NCBI RefSeq assembly: GCF_949987515.2
Contig: NC_082691.1
Location: forward strand, 62,441,740 to 62,505,739
DNA from: Delphinus delphis
Taxonomy: Eukaryota > Chordata > Mammalia > Artiodactyla > Delphinidae
Direction of reading: 5' to 3'
Length of the DNA: 64,000 nucleotides
Shown here: positions 21,336 through 32,984 of the stretch, in pieces
How the letters are laid out: each line of letters begins with the position of its first letter
Position numbering within the stretch: position 1 is the first letter of the stretch
Translations under genes and position numbers: made by a program
The notes under the pieces: generated by a model
Seen by the model: the letters and a program-made list of their open reading frames with translations, nothing else
Told to the model about the DNA's origin: nothing
The model's database searches: none

Positions 21336-21875
21336 AATCACAGAAAGGTTAATTATTGATAACATCCTCTTCATTCTGTCCATAAAATAATGGCGTTCCC
21401 TCTGCCTGGAATGCTCTGTCCTTGCATCTTCGCAAGGTGTGTTGTTTCAGATTCCAGCAAGAAACAGAGTCCATCCCCAATTTTTTGGTTGAGGGACTGT
21501 ACTGTGGGTTGGGTTAAGGAGACAGCCAGGAAAGGTGGGAAACCTAGACAGTACCAGTACTGAGAAGCCATTGCTACCTCTAAGGCCAGAAGAACTGGGG
21601 CTGGGATGGGAGGAACCATGTTACTGGGGCCCTGCTGGAGCTGGAACCGGGGAGGGGGCCACCCCAGGAGAGCTGCCATTGTAGAGGACCACAGTCTCCA
21701 CCTGTCTGATAAGGCTCAGGTTCTAAGCAAGGAAAGATTTACTTACTCTCCCTCCTCCTGCCCTCTGGTGTCTCATTGGCTAAATCCCATTGGAAATAAG
21801 CTGGGAAGGGAGTCAGAATAGAGAAAAGCAGAGCATGGATGGGGGCAAATGGAGAACCACCAGTTCACCTGGCTT
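21336..21875. other. Unassigned intergenic sequence
   Basis: No gene or repeat recognised; a 102-codon antisense frame (21371-21679) has no domain. Confidence 0.4.
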
Positions 21876-22160
21876 CTTGTTATGTCATTTCCATCCCCTC
21901 AGAATGGCTTTCCTTACCACCCAGTCTAAAGGAACTTTCACCAATCCTTTTCAACCCCATCACCTTGCATTTTCTTTATAACACTTATTACCATCTAGAA
22001 TTATCTTACCATTTATTTGCTTGGTTATTTATTGTTCCTCTTCCCCCTACTGGAAGGTCCGTTCCATGAGGTGAGGTTCCTTGTTGGTTTTGTCCACTGC
22101 TCTATCTCGAGGGCTTAGAGCATAATAAATCATTGTTTAATACCCTGCAGAATGAATAAT
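21876..22160 (+). mobile_element. L2: L2 LINE 3' region
   Basis: 'ggctttccttaccacccagt' (21905-21924), 'aacacttattaccatctaga' (21980-21999), 'ttgcttggttatttattgtt' (22017-22036), 'ctactggaaggtccgttcca' and the terminal 'tagagcataataaatcattg' (22116-22135). Confidence 0.8.
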
Positions 22161-22585
22161 GATGGTAGAGTAATTGAGGAAGAGGTGATATGATTAAAGA
22201 TGCCATCAGAAGAATGCCTGAGCTTTAACTCTATTGGCAGAAATATCTTTGCTCCTGACCTCTGGCTGAATTGCTAGTCAAATTTTCCCCTTCTGAAGAA
22301 CTCAGGCTGCCCACTCCTGCCAGGGGTTGGGGAATGTTCATTAATGACATTGCCTCAAAGATTCTTTGCCCCCTCATTGTTCTTTGCACATTGCAACAGA
22401 AATAGCTTTTGCATGACAAAGTGTCAGGAAGAACCAAGACCACTCATTTTCTATTCACATCTGGAAGTGGGGCCTCTACCATTTCCTCTACGCATTCCTT
22501 ATCAGTTTGGCAAAAGGGGAGCTCACGGTGACGCACAGAAACCCCTGCCCCCAGAGTCCTGGATGCGTCACGGCAATGACGACAA
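22161..22585. other. Unassigned intergenic sequence
   Basis: No gene or repeat recognised. Confidence 0.4.
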
Positions 22586-22765
22586 TGCTAGAAATCCCTT
22601 ACACTTACATAAAGGGCTTTAGGGACTGAAAAGTACTTTCATAGTCATCATCTTTTAATCGTGACACTAACACATAAGACAGGTACTACTTTCTTGTTTC
22701 TTTAATGAGAAAGTTGAGGCTCAAAGAGTTTAACTGAGTTGAGGCAAAATGGAGGTTTGTCTCAA
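22586..22765 (-). mobile_element. MIR: MIR SINE, antisense 3' half
   Basis: 'cataagacaggtactacttt' (22672-22691) followed by 'aatgagaaagttgaggctca' (22704-22723) and 'aaagagtttaactgagtt'. Confidence 0.65.
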
Positions 22766-22949
22766 ACTCAGTCCCCTTGGGAGCTGTTTCCTCTATCAGT
22801 GTCACTGAAAAGAACAAACAACTCTACAGGCAAAACCTGTCCCTGTCAAGGGAAATCCATGAATGCGAAATCTGGAATAGTCTTTATCTAGCAACTGGCA
22901 TGGATGCGTTCAGCATCTTTTAGTTGATCAGGGAGCTCGAGCAAGTAAC

Positions 22950-23065
22950 AAGGACATGGATCTTGGACTCAGCCTTAAGTTTAAGACATTACCTTAGAAC
23001 ACATTTATCTTTTGATTTTAGGTTAGGTCACTTCACTCTGAGTCACAGTTTTCTCTTCTCCTAAA
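22950..23065 (+). mobile_element. MIR: MIR SINE fragment
   Basis: 'atggatcttggactcagcct' (22956-22975), 'ggttaggtcacttcactctg' (23021-23040) and 'agtcacagttttctcttctc' (23041-23060). Confidence 0.6.
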
Positions 23066-23095
23066 TAGTTTATTTAACATGTCTTCTAGAGTCGT

Positions 23096-23168
23096 TTGAG
23101 AACTAACTTGCCCCAGATCGCACCATTAGCAAAGGGCAAAACCAGAATTTGAGCCCAGTCACTAACGC
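23096..23168 (-). mobile_element. MIR: MIR SINE fragment, antisense
   Basis: 'taacttgccccagatcgcac' (23104-23123) and 'accagaatttgagcccagtc' (23141-23160). It lies next to a + strand MIR piece, so two MIRs face each other here. Confidence 0.55.
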
Positions 23169-23386
23169 TAGAGTTTGCCCTGTGAGATAATAACATTGAA
23201 AATGAGACCGGAAATTCTCCAATCCTCCTAAATCTCATTTGCTCACTCAGCCAACCCCAGTGGTTTGCCCTCTCATTGTTAGAAAAAATGAAGAGGAATG
23301 CGGGGGGAAAAGGGACTTGATGAAGTGAGTCCTTGACTTTCAGCAGGTGTTGAGTCTGAGAGTAGAGAAGCAGAAGATAGGAGCTG

Positions 23387-23631
23387 GGTGACTTTCTTGG
23401 TGGCTCAGTGGTTGGGAGTCCGCCTGCCAACGCAGGGGACACGGGTTCGGGCCCTGGTCCAGGAGGATCCCACATGCCGCGGAGCAGCTAAGCCCGTGCG
23501 CCACAGCTACTGAGCCTGCGCTCTAGAGCCTGCACGCCACAACTACTGAGCCCACGTGCCTAAAGCCCGTGCATCGCAACAAAGACCCAACGCAGCCAAA
23601 AATAAAAAATAAATAAAAATAAATTTTAAAA
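23387..23631 (+). mobile_element. CHR-type SINE, internally deleted form
   Basis: The head 'actttcttggtggctcagtg' and B-box-like 'gggttcgggccctgg' (23443-23457) are followed by a body that jumps straight to 'gcaacaaagacccaacgcag' (23576-23595) and an A/T-rich tail. Compared with the long copy at 25.2 kb it lacks about 90 bases before that 3' block. Perfect 15-base target duplication 'agaagataggagctg' at 23372-23386 and 23632-23646. Confidence 0.95.
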
Positions 23632-23649
23632 AGAAGATAGGAGCTGAAG

Positions 23650-24535
23650 CAGAGCATTGACTCACATTTGCCTTGACATAAAATTTATCTTGAATAAGTG
23701 AGGACTTGAATCTGTCCCTTCCAAGTATAAAAAAAGAATAATCCAATATCTTTAGCATGGGATCATCTCCCCTACCTTCACTTTCCAGGGCTCTCACTAA
23801 GCGGGAAATAGAAATTCTGTGGCTCCTTCAGATGTAGGCCATGGGGACCCAGATGAAGCCAAGGACAAACAGCTCTCCTTCTGCTCCACAGCAATAAACA
23901 GCCACCTGTCCCCAGGGGAGGTGGACCTCACCGCTGATGTGAGCATAAACTGCCCGGTCTGCCAGGGCTGCATCCTGTGGTGACAATGGAAAGGGAGTCC
24001 TTGCTGCTCAGGAGGGCAAGTGGACTTTGCAGTTAATCAAGCCTTCGAGGAGACATCGTAGTTAATCATGTCAGATATTGTCGCATCAGCTCTATTTGAA
24101 ACAAAAGAAGGGCAGGGGTCACTAGCAGTACCAGGTAAAAGGAATGGCAGGTAAAGAGGAATGTTTTAGCTATGACTTACTGTTTCTAAAAGAAAGGGGG
24201 AAAAGATGCTGGCTATGATTTTAATGTGGGTCAAGGTTATTTGAAATGTGCATGGAAGTTATTCTTGTGAAGTAAAATGGGCAGTGTGGGAGACCTGGAT
24301 TCACTGAGAGAGGTGATCCACTACCAGAGACTCTGAAATTGGAATCAGCTGCCTTGGAAAACAGAGAGCTCCCCATTTCCATTCACGTGTCCAGCAGAAC
24401 CCAGGTGACTGTTAGGTGAATATTTGGAGTGGATTTAACCACTGGATGGTAGGGAGTGGATTAAGTGGCTTGGATGATTTAATGTTATTTAAACTGTGCA
24501 TGGGCTTCTCAGTGAACACATCCATATAATGAGAG
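23650..24535. other. Unassigned intergenic sequence
   Basis: No repeat recognised. 23826-24010 is relatively GC-rich, with a roughly 55-codon open antisense frame, but there are no exon boundaries or domain. Confidence 0.35.
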
Positions 24536-24539
24536 CAAG

Positions 24540-24595
24540 AATTGTATCCCCAGTGCCTGGCACAGAGAAACTGCTCAATTAATGAGTGAGTAATA
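24540..24595 (+). mobile_element. L2: L2 LINE 3' tip
   Basis: 'tgtatccccagtgcctggca' (24543-24562) then 'ctgctcaattaatgagtga' matches the last bases of L2. Confidence 0.6.
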
Positions 24596-24629
24596 ATAAT
24601 ACACACATACATGCATGCTTTTCCAATCA

Positions 24630-24720
24630 AGTTCCTGCAATGTACTAGGTATTATGCTAAGAGATTCACACATCATTCAGTCTTATCCCCACCCAGTGAG
24701 TTGTAGATCAGGTATTCAAA
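24630..24720 (-). mobile_element. Possible MIR-class fragment
   Basis: 'caatgtactaggtattatgc' (24638-24657) with 'cattcagtcttatccccacc' downstream resembles the antisense 3' half of a MIR-class SINE. Confidence 0.4.
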
Positions 24721-25055
24721 ACCTGTCCCCCTAATGTTGGTCCTTGCACATAGTATCTCTCAGCCACTGCTCTTTTTAGGGGCCTAGTTGGTTAGTAAAT
24801 GTTAATCTGAGAAGCTGACTCACACAGTAGTTCTAAATGCTATTATTGGCGTCCCAGGGGCGGCTATATTTTAGCAGTGTCTTCAGTGCTTTAACACAAA
24901 CGTATAGTATGTGAAGTGTTTGGGCACCTTGGCAACCTCATAGAGGTTTGAGGGAGCATGGGAGATTTTCCTCAGTGACTAGCCACTTGTTGGAGATCTG
25001 TGCATTTTGGGTAGGGTCTAACCATGTTCATTACCATACTTGAAAATGTTTTATG
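24721..25055. other. Unassigned intergenic sequence
   Basis: No gene or repeat recognised. Confidence 0.4.
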
Positions 25056-25059
25056 AGCA

Positions 25060-25625
25060 ATGCATCTTCAGGAAAAAGGAGACAGACCCTCTGCTAGGCA
25101 TTTGAGTGGAATTGTTATTTAATCCTCTAAATGATGCAGTGAAACACATATTATTATTTAAATTCCTATAGAAGATGAAACCAAAGCTCAGAATGGTTTA
25201 CCAACTTAACAGAGGCCACATAGCAAGTAGCAGAATATGTTTTGGGTTTTTTTGTTTGTTTGTTTTATAAATTTACTTTATTTATTTTTGGCTGCGTTGG
25301 GTCTTCCTTGCTGCACACAGGCTTTCTCTAGTTGTGGCGAGAGGGGGCTACTCTTCGTTGCAGTGCTCAGGCTTCTCATTGCGGTGGCTTCTCTTGTTGC
25401 GGAGCATGGGCTCTAAGTGCGTGGGCTTCGGTAGTTGTGGCACGCAGGCTCAGTAGTTGTGGCACAGGGGCTTAGTTGCCCTGCGTCATATGGGATCTTC
25501 CCGGACCAGGGCTCGAACCCGTGTCCCCTGTACTGGCAGGCAGATTCTTAACCACTGTACCACCAGGGAAGTCCTAGAATCTTGTTTTAAATACAGGTCT
25601 TTGTAATTCCAGAGCCCCCATATCT
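25060..25625 (-). mobile_element. MIR: MIR SINE, antisense, split by a CHR SINE
   Basis: Left half 25060-25243 has 'ctgctaggcatttgagtgga', 'gaagatgaaaccaaagctca' (25171-25190) and 'aggccacatagcaagtagca' (25213-25232). The right half resumes after the SINE with 'aaatacaggtctttgtaatt' (25589-25608) and 'ccagagcccc'. The two join in correct MIR order once the SINE and its duplication are set aside. Confidence 0.8.
25244..25575 (-). mobile_element. CHR-type SINE, long form
   Basis: About 330 bases antisense, including the T-rich tail (25247-25262). It carries the full 3' body absent from the short copies ('ggctgcgttgggtcttcctt', 25290-25309, and 'tctagttgtggcgagagggg', 25327-25346). Head region 'accaccagggaagtcc' is at the right edge, with 'gggctcgaacccg' (25509-25521) as B-box. 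Imperfect duplication: 'agaatatgtttt' (25232-25243) versus 'agaatcttgtttt' (25576-25588). Confidence 0.92.
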
Positions 25626-26030
25626 GGAAGGTTTGGGGAAGACTGGGGAAGGTATTTAGCTTATTACTTCTAAAACTTTCTCAAATGCTTTGATCCCCGT
25701 GAGATAATCATGATTCAATAAGGTGGGAAACACTGCTTATTCCACACTGAATTTGGATATTCTCAGCGAGCACATGAACTCAGTAGAGATCCTAAGAATT
25801 CCTGCTACGAGGACTGTTTGTGCCTAATCAGCATTTCCCAAAGGTATTTGACCACCAAGCCTCTCCCTACCACCATTCATTGTTGTTGCTGTTCAGGTGG
25901 TTTTCTTTGTTTCCATGTAATATATGTTAACATTCCATGGACCTTGGATTATAATTTGTGAAACCCTGGTTTATTCTGCTCTTAGGATGAAATCAAAGTC
26001 ATGGTAGGGACAGACAATCATTAATACTCT
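25626..26030. other. Unassigned intergenic sequence
   Basis: No gene or repeat recognised. Confidence 0.4.
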
Positions 26031-26031
26031 C

Positions 26032-26126
26032 TTTGTGTTGTGTATATGTGTGTGTATGTGTGTTGCACACATGTGTGTGTTATATGTGTGTGTGTGTGTG
26101 CATAAGAGAACCAGAGAGAGAGAGCC
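26032..26126. repeat. Interrupted (TG)n microsatellite plus short (GA)n
   Basis: TG runs broken by 'ta' and 'ttgcacaca' units end with nine clean TG units (26085-26101); a short 'agagagagag' run follows at 26112-26124. Confidence 0.9.
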
Positions 26127-27480
26127 TGAGTCCTATCACCATGCCTAATTGGGAAGAGGGAGCAGGTGAATACAGATAAGTTCTGTCACTTCACTTGCTT
26201 TTCCCTACAAGTAGGCTCAACGATTGCCCCAAATTTTCTTCTTACCCATTGTCATATGAATATTGCAAATGGGAATTTAATGGGAAGTAATTTTGTCAGG
26301 GATTAGCATGTTTTGCTGGGAGTGGTGGGAATAGGCAAGGGTGGGAGGAAGAAAGGAAGGTAAAGATGAATCCATTTCCTGGTGGACAGATGATGCTAAA
26401 GTCTGGGATATGACAGAATGTACCAGCTTCTCTTAGGAAAGTTGGCAGGGCAATTAGGGCCCAGCTTCTCTGAGCCACTGCATATATACCCCTGACCTAT
26501 AGGTAGAGAGAGAGGCTGATAGGAAAATTTTAGGATCTCCTCTGATGGAATTGCAGACTTTGAAGAGTCTGCTTGGGTGTAAGTTCTTCTACCACGGTTC
26601 CATATCTCAGATAGATAAGACTATACTGGATGATATTTAAGGTTGCTAACAGAGTAATGCCCCATGACTTGACGATTTTAACCATCTTTACATAAGCGTT
26701 ACTAAAGATTGATCATTATGGCATTCTTGCTCAGAATGCTGCTTGGCAAGTAGCCCCCAGTATAAGCTCTCCAAGAGTCTTCTAAAATACTCATGAAGAA
26801 GTAGAATAAGAGGAAATCCAAAGCAATTAGAAACTGAAATTTATAGACAACATATCAGGATTTGGAATGCCTTGTCAATAAAACACAAATGCAGTTATTT
26901 TAGGAAAAAAACTATCAGTTTGTGTCATGACCTGGTTCAATGTCATGAAACAGTATCATTAAAGAAATAATAGATGTTGTCTTCCTTCCATATAAGCTCC
27001 TGTAGACTTAAGAACCAGGACATGTACCCACCAGATTAGGAATGTGTTTATCCTCCAGTCCTTCCCTCCCACTTTTTAAAATCTCAAGCAGAGACTATAA
27101 ATCTTAGAACTCAACTAGGAGATGTAGAGGGCAGGGTTGGGTAGAGTGCATTCTGGAAAATTCCATCCTATGAAGAAAACAGTGAAGCCCAAGGCTGAGG
27201 AAGGAAGAACTTACAGAGCACAGCAAGCTTGGCATGGTCAATTTTCACCTATTGTTCGGGTTCATAGCATGAGAGACCCAAGGCAGGAAAATTAGACACT
27301 AGTTAAAAGCTTCCTAGAGACTGCTCATGGATCTGGAAGATGTGCCCATGAACCTGCCCTCACATTTTAGATTTGAGAAGGGAAATCTGAACAAGAAAAA
27401 GCCTATCCTTTCATCCTGTCTGAAAACAGATATGGGGAATTACTAGATCTCACCTTACTTTAAGGGTAGACAATAATAGT
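26127..27480. other. Unassigned intergenic sequence
   Basis: No gene or repeat recognised. Open frames are at or below 60 codons. Confidence 0.4.
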
Positions 27481-28560
27481 AAGGAAACAACATGGGGACT
27501 ATGATAGAAAATAACCTCCAAATAGGACATTTGGTGTACTGCTGGAGAAAACAAGAAAAGGAAGGTATTTCTACAAATCATCTATTCATGATCCCAAAGA
27601 AAATTGGGAGAAGAGATTTGGAATATTCAGTACAGAACAAAAAGACATATACTATGTGAAACACGAGCAGACGCAGCCATTAAGAGAGCAGATTGAGATT
27701 AAAAGTCTGGAGTGTGGGATGAAAATAGACTTAAATGAAATAATATAGAATTTCAAGGAATCTTAAAAGACAATAGCAGCATTAAAGCTTACATTGGAAG
27801 AGAGTAGAACTGAAGTGTAAAAGAATTATCAGTGATATGAATGACAAGTTTGTAAAATTCTTCCAGAATGAAGAGACAATATACAAAAAGAAGAGTACAG
27901 TGCTGGGGAAAAAAGATTATAAATGCTAAGGGCAAACGTAGGTGGCCAACTTGCAAATAAGTATTATTTCTGAATGAAACCTTGGACAAAGTAGAAAAGA
28001 CATAAATTTATAATAATAGAATATTTTCTGCAAATTCCATGTGAAGTCAAAGAAATGACACATACATCTAGACATTTGGATAAAGACAAACAACTAGGAT
28101 AAAGATAAAAATCAATTGTGATCCAAATAAGAAAAACAGATTTTCTGCAAAGAAACAAACATTAATTTAGCTCAGTTCCTCATTTATAACCTTAAATGTC
28201 AGTATACAATAAAGCAATGTTTTTTCTCTCTCAATGAAGAGTTTTTAGACCCAAGAATTTTAGACTCAGACAATTGTGAGAAGGCAATATAAATGTATTT
28301 TCTGATAAACAGAAGCTCATAAAATATACCAATGACGTACCTACCCTACCTAATAAAATTATTTGCAGATCCACTCCAATTAGCCAGGAAGTAAAGCAAA
28401 CTTCAGAGCTCAAGAGCTCAAGAATGAAGAAGTCATAATATAAAAGGAGTGATTCTGAGTACTTGCTGGCCTGTTTACACAATTCTTCGTCAGAACAAAT
28501 GCACAATATACATATATGTATTTATATACTTAACTGAGATACTATAGCATTCCAAGGAAT
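27481..28560 (+). mobile_element. Possible ancient L1/HAL1-like remnant
   Basis: The + strand is A-rich like a LINE sense strand. 'agacccaagaattttagact' (28247-28266) and 'agaaggcaatataaatgtat' (28279-28298) recall the segment of old L1-like elements coding a 'dsRILDp'-type motif. It is too diverged for firm assignment. One end of a diverged direct repeat lies in it (27744-27826). Confidence 0.3.
27744..27826 (+). repeat. Direct repeat, copy 1
   Basis: Contains 'caaggaatcttaaaagacaa' (27754-27773) and 'ggaagagagtagaactgaag' (27797-27816). The partner lies about 800 bases downstream, at 28542-28574 plus 28794-28850, split by a SINE. Identity by eye is about 85-90% over 75 bases. Confidence 0.8.
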
Positions 28561-28850
28561 CTTAAACAACAATAGGGGCTTCCCTGGTGGCGCAGTGGTT
28601 GAGAGTCCGCCTGCCAATGCAGGGGTCACGGGTTCGTGCCCCGGTCCGGGAAGATCCCATATGCCGCGGAGCGGCTGGGCTCGTGAGCCATGGCCGCTGA
28701 ACCTGCGTGTCCAGAGCCTGTGCTCTGCAACGGGAGACGCCACAACAGTGAGAGGCCCGCGTACTGCAAAAAAATAAATAAATAAAAATAAAAAAAGACA
28801 ATAATACCATTAAACTTTACACTGGAAGAGAGTAGAACTGACATGCAAAA
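28542..28850 (+). repeat. Direct repeat, copy 2, split by a SINE
   Basis: 'ccaaggaatcttaaacaaca' (28552-28571) precedes the CHR SINE, and 'ggaagagagtagaactgaca' (28824-28843) follows it. Removing the SINE and its target duplication restores the order of copy 1, so the duplication is older than the SINE insertion. Confidence 0.8.
28575..28793 (+). mobile_element. CHR-type SINE, short form
   Basis: Very clean copy. Head 'ggggcttccctggtggcgca' (28575-28594), A-box region 'tggcgcagtggttgagagtc', B-box 'gggttcgtgcccc' (28630-28642). The body ends at 'ggcccgcgtactgc' and goes into an A/AAAT tail. Imperfect target duplication 'aaacaacaata' (28564-28574) versus 'aaagacaataa' (28794-28804). Confidence 0.97.
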
Positions 28851-30555
28851 TATTTTATATATTGTAGATATATAATTTAATATTTTATATATATAAAATG
28901 ATAAGCAAGGTTATATATGAAGTGAATAATATAATTAATAGATGATTTTATATGTATATATAATCTCACACTTACATTCTTACAAAACTGAGGATCTAAA
29001 ATATCAGTGCCCATAAAACATGTACACAAATCAATCTATATGAGCTAGTTCATATAGACAGCATCAAAAATTCCAAAAAAGCAGTAGTACAGGCCGTAAT
29101 GTCTTGATCTCTGGCCTAATGCAATACTAGAATTTAATAACAAATGGTTAATCTATGAAAGCATTAGCAAATTAAGAGCAAAATTTCCAAATAAACCAGG
29201 TTGAGTTTTTGGATTTTAGCTTCCAGCTAAAGTACTAAATGTTGGAAGTCTTTGGAAGATGACCATTTTTGTTTGTTCTAGTGTCAGATATGGATAGGTA
29301 TTAAAGAGGATGTCATATTACCAGCTTAAGGAAAGGTCAGTTATGAAATTTAAAGAAGATTGAATTTTTTTCTTAGTAGCTTTTATTACCAAGTGGTACC
29401 TCACCCTTCAGATCAAATTGCTTTTGTAAGAAATGTAAACTATTTTACAAACCTGAGAGGAAATTTGACTCCAAACAAGCCTAAAGTGTCCTATAGAGAA
29501 TGAGAGAAACAGAAAATATTTGCCAGGTTGTATATGTGCTCCGTCACCTACCACCCCTCTTATGAACATTCCGCCTGCCCCCAGAGGGTGAGCCTTCACT
29601 AATAAGGGAAATACATATTACCAGTCTCCTTTGTTCCCCCTCCTTGGCCTACCTTTAACAAGCTTATCTGAATTATTTATTGTTCTTTGCTTTATTTGAA
29701 AAACCAGTCCTATGAAGACTGTAGAATTTCCCCAGAAGTTCAGGCCCTGATTCCTGACTTTTCTCCAAGCCCTGCACAGTGGAGATGCCAGCCATGTGGG
29801 TCACAGGCCTGTGGGACCTGACAGTGCCACTGAGGACCACTTTGCTGTGCTCAGGCCCACTGGTTTGGGATGACTTTGCTTCCTCCCATGGCTCAGGTGT
29901 CCATCAGCTTTGTGCTGTGGTCTTGGTGTGTTGCTCCATAGCTTTAGAAGCCTAAAGGGAATAATTCCACTGAGTTTTTCAAAACAAAAATGTATTTGAT
30001 TCTTAAACGTCTCTTGAACACAATGCGGATACATCCCTGCTCTTGAAAGTTCTAGAGATTTGGCTTTGTTGAACCGTAATACTTAGTGACTCATAGAGTG
30101 AAAAAGAATACCTTAAGTTGGGTTTGAATTATAGTGCAGGTCCTGTTTCTGGGCCCCTATGCTAGGACTTGGCAAGATGGGTGCTGGAACTCCTAAAGCA
30201 GGAAGTGAAAACCACAATTTTGGCCTATGGCTGGCTCTAATTGCTCATGTTTTGAACTTACTTATCTTCTAACAGAGACTAAGGAAGAGAGCAGCCATTT
30301 AGTAAATATTTACAGAAAATGTTGGAGCCCAAGAGCAAGGAGTGTGGTGACCATGCTGACTAGATTTTTCCAGAACCTTCTTTGTTTTAAACATTCTATC
30401 TCATTATGCATAGAGGTGTAACTTTGCCTTGATTATTGATTGAAGAAATATGGTCCCTTTAGTCTGGGCTTCAGATAGTTAAAGGAAGATAAGCTGTGGG
30501 CCTGGTGTGGACCTGTGTGAAGCAACACATGTTAAACGCCTAGCACATCATGGAA
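28851..30555. other. Unassigned sequence, AT-rich at the left
   Basis: 28850-28980 is TA-rich simple-like sequence. The rest has no recognised gene or repeat; open frames are at or below 77 codons. Confidence 0.4.
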
Positions 30556-30557
30556 AG

Positions 30558-30640
30558 TCTCTCAGCTTTGGAGTAATAAAGACCTAGGTTTGCACTCCAC
30601 CTTCACCATGTATCACTTGTTTGGTCATGGGAAACATTGT
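30558..30640 (+). mobile_element. MIR: MIR SINE fragment
   Basis: 'cagctttggagtaataaaga' (30563-30582), 'cctaggtttgcactccacct' (30583-30602) and 'accatgtatcacttgtttgg' (30605-30624) give the MIR head only. Confidence 0.55.
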
Positions 30641-32115
30641 CATAAAATTAGGTTACGTATTGTGCTAGGGAGAGTTGATGTTCCCATAGCCATAGTCATG
30701 GGAAAAAAATTTGCAGAGTGGAGAGGGAGAGTACTATGAGGTCGTATTTCCTGGGACTGAAGGTCAGAAAGCCTTCATTTCCCTAATCCTGCATACATGA
30801 CCTTCATAATCAGCTCTGTGCCTCCAGCTCTACTTCCATGAAAGGGTCAGGTTGCCAAAAGTTTTGTTCCTAAAACAATTAGAAGGGAGAAGGGAATCCA
30901 GAAATGTCTTAATACGTTTTAGCTAGGAGGTTTACTGCCACTCCTGCTATGTCAACAGACCCAGGAGGATATTTGCAGAGTGGTTTACATTTCTTAAGTT
31001 GTAAAGAAATATTTTACTCAACACCACTGTTCTGTGCAAAGGTTGCAAATTCATTCCAGTTTGGTAGGAGCAGGAAAGGAGAGAAAGAAAGCCTGTTGCG
31101 TACGGGAAAACCTTTCACAAGTAAAATTCTGTGATAATGAAAGCCCTGGAACAGCCTCTTTTTACAGCGCTCTTCCCAAAATATCACAATGTGTTATCCT
31201 CAGGCCCAACATCACTGAAACTTTGAGTGTCCATCGGGCTCTCTGGCCCTGCATTTCCTTGAGACTGATGTCCATGACTGTGTCTCTGCCAAACATAGTA
31301 AGAGCTATTGGAAAACTCATAGGGATTTTATAAGTTCTTTCCTTTCTGAGACTCTATGAACACCCTCTCTCTCCCATGTGGACAAGGGCCCCCCTTGCTG
31401 TGCACATTGAAAATACTCAGTAGTTTGTGTCACCTACAGAGCAAGGTCTGTGTGGAATACATTTTATAGCTTTTCATCCAGAATGGAGTCTAAGGTGTAG
31501 AAGAGGCTTAATATATACTTATGAGAATATTTATTATGATGAGAAATGGAAAAGTTATAATTAATGATAGCAAAATAATCATATAATAATCCTAGTGTGG
31601 TGACATTTACCGGTGACATACTGTCTTCCTGATGCTTTTGTATAGTTATTTCATTTAATCCTCATAAAAACACTAGACAAGATGAAAAGCTAACATGGCC
31701 TGTGGCCCCCTTTCTGAGGTCCAACCCTGGAGCTACCACAGATGATAAAGGAAAACAAAGATAGCCCCAACCAACCTACATAAAACACAAGACATTCCTA
31801 GACAACAGAAGGACAAGCACCACAGATGAGTGACTGGGTAGGGAAGGGATTTTACATGTGCTCTTTTTTTCTCCCCACATTACCCTGAGCAGACTGCTAC
31901 CCACCCTATTATTTCTGAAAGTCAAGATCAGCAGCCAGCCCAGGGAGGCTAGGGGATACCTAGTCAGGGCAGGACTGGAGGAGACCACAGTCAGAGCCAG
32001 TACCAACAGATACATGACAGCTGGATCATTCAGTAATTGGACTTTTATTCCTTAATAACCAAGCTCCCCCACCCCAAGAGGTTGGTTAGGTGATGACAAA
32101 TGAGTGAAAGAGCTA
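30641..32115. other. Unassigned intergenic sequence
   Basis: No gene recognised. 31590-31700 has a weak antisense MIR-like 3' end ('catttaatcctcataaaaac'). Confidence 0.4.
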
Positions 32116-32117
32116 TT

Positions 32118-32984
32118 GTAAAAGAGTCTGTTTCTGTTTTGTAAATAAGTTCATTTGTATCATTTTTTTTTAGATTCTGCATATAAGCAATATCATGTGA
32201 TATTTATCTTTCTCAGCCTGACTTACTTCACTTAGTATGATAATCTCCATGTCCATCCATTTTGCTGCAAGTGGCATTATTTCATTCTTTTTAGTGGCTG
32301 AATAATATTCCATTGTATATATGTACCACATCTTCTTTATCCATTCCTCTGTCAATGGACATTTAGGTTGCTTCCATGTCTTGGCCATTGTAAACAGTGC
32401 TGCAGTGAACATTAGGGTGCCTGTATACTTTCAAACCAAGTTTTTCTCTGGATATATGCCCAGGAGTGGGATTGCTGAATCATATGGTAGCTCTATTTTC
32501 AGTTTTTTAAGGAACCTCCCTGTTCTCCACAGTGGCTGTACCAATTTACAGTCCCACCAACAGTATAAGAGAATTCCCTTTTTTCCATACCCTCTCCAGC
32601 TTTTATTGTTTGTAAAGTTTTTTGATGATGGCCATTCTGACTGGTGTGAGTTGATATCTCATTATAGTTTTGATTTTCAGTTCTCTAATAATTAGCGATG
32701 TTGAACATCTTTTCATGTGCCTCTTGACCATGTGTATGTCTTCTTTGGAGAAATGTCTATTTAGGTTTTCTGCCCAATTTTTTTATTGTTTTTTTGTTTT
32801 TATGGTATTGAGCCACATGAGCTGTTTGTAAATTTTGGACACTAATCCTTTGTCAGTTGCATCACTTGCAAATATTTTCTCCCATTCTGTGGGCTGTCTT
32901 TTCATTTTGTTTATGGTTTCCTTTGCTGTGCAAAAGCTTTTGAGTTTAATTAGGTCCCATTTGCTTATTTTTGTTTTCCATAAG
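32118..32984 (-). mobile_element. Older L1 LINE fragment, antisense
   Basis: Covers the start of the 3' UTR ('gtctgtttctgttttgtaaa', 32127-32146) and the end of ORF2 on the minus strand. Recognisable peptide at 32412-32173 includes '[20 protein letters not shown]' and 'HMILLICRI', the usual C-terminus of this L1 lineage, ending in a natural-position stop. Frame changes break the remainder. There is no poly-T at the left edge, so the true 3' end of the element is missing. Sequence differs from the L1 at 10.8 kb, indicating an older subfamily. Confidence 0.88.

Noticed and set aside
23826..24010. GC-richer block with an open antisense frame, considered as an exon
   Set aside because: No splice sites or domain could be supported, and the frame is short.
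26032..26126. Regularly spaced short repeats, considered as a CRISPR-like array
   Set aside because: Dinucleotide microsatellite without spacers, and the window is mammalian.
28575..28650. tRNA-like A and B boxes, considered as a tRNA gene
   Set aside because: They belong to the SINE head; the sequence lacks a complete cloverleaf and is followed by SINE body and an A tail.
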